Program-made: the position numbers and the translations under genes
Origin: SIG440 sp045587485
Lineage (GTDB): Bacteria > Bacillota > Clostridia > Monoglobales > Monoglobaceae
Direction of reading: 5' to 3'
Assembly: GCA_045587485.1 (NCBI GenBank)
Contig: JAZNCI010000072.1
Coordinates: 1 to 14,414 of the forward strand
Length of the DNA stretch: 14,414 nt
Shown: positions 12,892 to 14,414 of the stretch, piece after piece
Position numbering within the stretch: the stretch's first letter is position 1
How the letters are laid out: each line of letters begins with the position of its first letter
The notes under the pieces: model-generated
Told to the model about the DNA's origin: nothing
Database searches by the model: none
Seen by the model: the letters and a program-made list of their open reading frames with translations, nothing else

Positions 12892-14414
12892 ATGAGCAAG
12901 GACAAAGAATTTAAGGCGAAAAACAGAGACTTGAATTTTTCAAAGCCTCAAAAGGACGATACAGTTCTCGGACGGCAAAACCGACCTGAAGAACAGAAAA
13001 CGGATTTATCTTCATCAAAGAAAAACCGTATGTATCAGCAGCGGCAGGAAGCCCACGAACAGCCTTTTGATGTTCCTGAAACCAAACCCGATATTTCGGA
13101 AAGTTCTGTATCAGATACGGTAATAAATAATGCAGAAAATCCCGTATATGAGCATAGCGCTTTTGATACAAAAGAAACTATCCCCGTACATTCGGAAAGT
13201 CATACCGAACAGCCTAAAACGGCAGAATCGGTAAAAGGAACGCAAAGAAAACAGGCCGAAAAATTCCGGGCAGACAATGACAATTCCGTTTCTGCAGATA
13301 ATGATACTTCCGTTCCCAAAGAACATAAAGCGGAGAATTTTCCGGCAGAAACAACAGATAATATTTCTCCGGGAGAAACAACAGAAATGCAGACGGATAT
13401 TCCTGTCGGCACAAAAGATATTCAGGCGGATATGCCTCCCTCTGCGCCAAAGGGCGAAAGATACAATATTCAGGACGCTATGCACGAAAACAAGCAAGCG
13501 TTTGATATTGTGGAAAAGAACACCGATTTTAAGCTGGGACGACAGGAACACACAACCCCGAAAGGTACACAGGAGAAAAAAGGCATAAAGCCTAAAAATA
13601 AAAACCGACTGTACCAAAAGGAGCGTACAAAGACAGATGAAGCAGTGCAGAGTGTTTCATCAGAACAGAGTGCCGAGCCGGAAACAGCAAAAACAGAAAA
13701 ATCGGACACAACGGAAAATGCTGAAAATCTTGACGAGGAAATTCCTCTGCAAGAGGATTTTCAGTTTGACCGTACAAAGAAATATGAACAGCGAGCCGAA
13801 AGGCTGCATCACAAGGCCGAAAAAGCCAAAAAGAAAGCTCCCCATAATACCAAAATCAAGCGGCAGCGTGTGTATGATGAAAAGAAACAAAAGGCAAAGA
13901 CACGGTTACAGTTTGAGAATGAAGCAAAGCCGGTAAGTGATAACCGATACACCTTTGTTAAAAATTCAACCACCTTTGCAAGCAACAGAGTTTTATTAAA
14001 AGCACACAACAAAATCCGTGAGGTTGAGCGTGAAAATTCTTCTGTTGAAGCGGCACACAAGACCGAAGAACAGGCGGAACGACTTGCAGCTCATAGTATG
14101 AGGTTGCAAAAGAATTTATCACAAAAAAGGAAAAATGCACCTATAAAAAAGGCGCAACGCTTACAGGAAAAAGCCGAGAAAGCAGAGATAAAGGCTTTAT
14201 ACGAAAAGACATTGAAAGAACACCCCGAAATTAAAAAGTCAGAGGTTAAAAAGTTCATTCAGAAACAGCGTATAAAGAAACAATATCAGAAAGCGAAGCG
14301 AGCCGAACAGACAGCGAAACAGGCAAAAAAAGCAGCACAGAATACAAAGGCTGTAACAAGCCGTATAGCCGCTTTTGTATGGCGACACAAAGCAGTGTTC
14401 GGAATTATACTTGC
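12892..14414 (+). CDS. CD1108-type mobile-element protein, membrane-anchored (3' end outside window)
   Basis: The ATG at 12892 follows GGAGGTG by about 6 bases, and the frame is open to the window end (507 full codons). Residues 1-280 are Lys/Glu/Ser/Thr-rich and look disordered. About 285-490 is a Lys/Ala/Gln-rich, largely helical, probably coiled-coil region with KTRLQFEN (about 336-343) and NKIREVERENSSVEAAHKTEEQ split across 373-394, the segment I associate with CD1108-family proteins. A membrane helix begins at about residue 492 (IAAFVWRHKAVFGIIL) and is cut by the window. In relatives the part after this helix often carries wall-hydrolase domains (lysozyme-like, NlpC/P60 or CHAP), which would make a local opening for the mating channel; that part is not visible here. 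Confidence 0.8.
   Translation, partial: MSKDKEFKAKNRDLNFSKPQKDDTVLGRQNRPEEQKTDLSSSKKNRMYQQRQEAHEQPFDVPETKPDISESSVSDTVINNAENPVYEHSAFDTKETIPVHSESHTEQPKTAESVKGTQRKQAEKFRADNDNSVSADNDTSVPKEHKAENFPAETTDNISPGETTEMQTDIPVGTKDIQADMPPSAPKGERYNIQDAMHENKQAFDIVEKNTDFKLGRQEHTTPKGTQEKKGIKPKNKNRLYQKERTKTDEAVQSVSSEQSAEPETAKTEKSDTTENAENLDEEIPLQEDFQFDRTKKYEQRAERLHHKAEKAKKKAPHNTKIKRQRVYDEKKQKAKTRLQFENEAKPVSDNRYTFVKNSTTFASNRVLLKAHNKIREVERENSSVEAAHKTEEQAERLAAHSMRLQKNLSQKRKNAPIKKAQRLQEKAEKAEIKALYEKTLKEHPEIKKSEVKKFIQKQRIKKQYQKAKRAEQTAKQAKKAAQNTKAVTSRIAAFVWRHKAVFGIIL

Overview
This window looks like the transfer-operon core of an integrative and conjugative element (ICE, clostridial CTn type) from a gut-type Firmicute, probably class Clostridia. 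The reasons are the gene order (PcfB, VirD4/PcfC, Maff2-type small membrane protein, VirB6/TrbL-like, PrgI, VirB4, then a Lys/Ala-rich membrane protein of the CD1108 kind), the strong AAGGAGG ribosome binding sites, the moderately AT-rich codon use and a surface protein with S-layer homology (SLH) domains. All supported genes are on the + strand and most are packed with overlaps or gaps under 25 bases, so they probably form one long transcription unit. No integrase, relaxase, tRNA, rRNA, CRISPR array or insertion sequence is visible.

Layout. 1-4163: the 3' part of a giant secreted surface protein, with about a dozen cysteine-pair repeats, about seven Ig-like repeats, a Gly/Ser linker and three SLH domains; its start lies outside the window. 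4181-6468: PcfB-like accessory protein and the VirD4-type coupling ATPase. 6484-7997: small two-helix membrane protein, polytopic VirB6/TrbL-like protein and PrgI. 7942-10782: the VirB4 ATPase, interrupted inside its Walker A loop by a 137-residue mini-intein. 10775-11794: a C5-cytosine DNA methyltransferase whose 3' two-thirds also carries a long second reading frame (10965-11648) with its own Shine-Dalgarno site. 11795-11937: a short non-coding gap with two related hairpin repeats. 11938-12878: two genes of unknown function. 12892-14414: the 5' part of a large membrane-anchored mobile-element protein, cut by the window end.

How the genes would work together (inference from family knowledge): VirD4 with PcfB would bring the relaxase-DNA complex to a membrane channel made of PrgI (VirB3-like), the VirB6-like protein and the small membrane protein, powered by VirB4. 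The protein truncated at the right edge would supply the wall-spanning or wall-cutting part, and the SLH protein could mediate cell contact. The methyltransferase would protect the element's DNA from restriction in a new host. The two most unusual observations are the intein that splits the VirB4 P-loop, so that VirB4 should be inactive until protein splicing, and the overlapping reading frame in the methyltransferase gene, where both frames carry recognisable methyltransferase-associated motifs over the same DNA.
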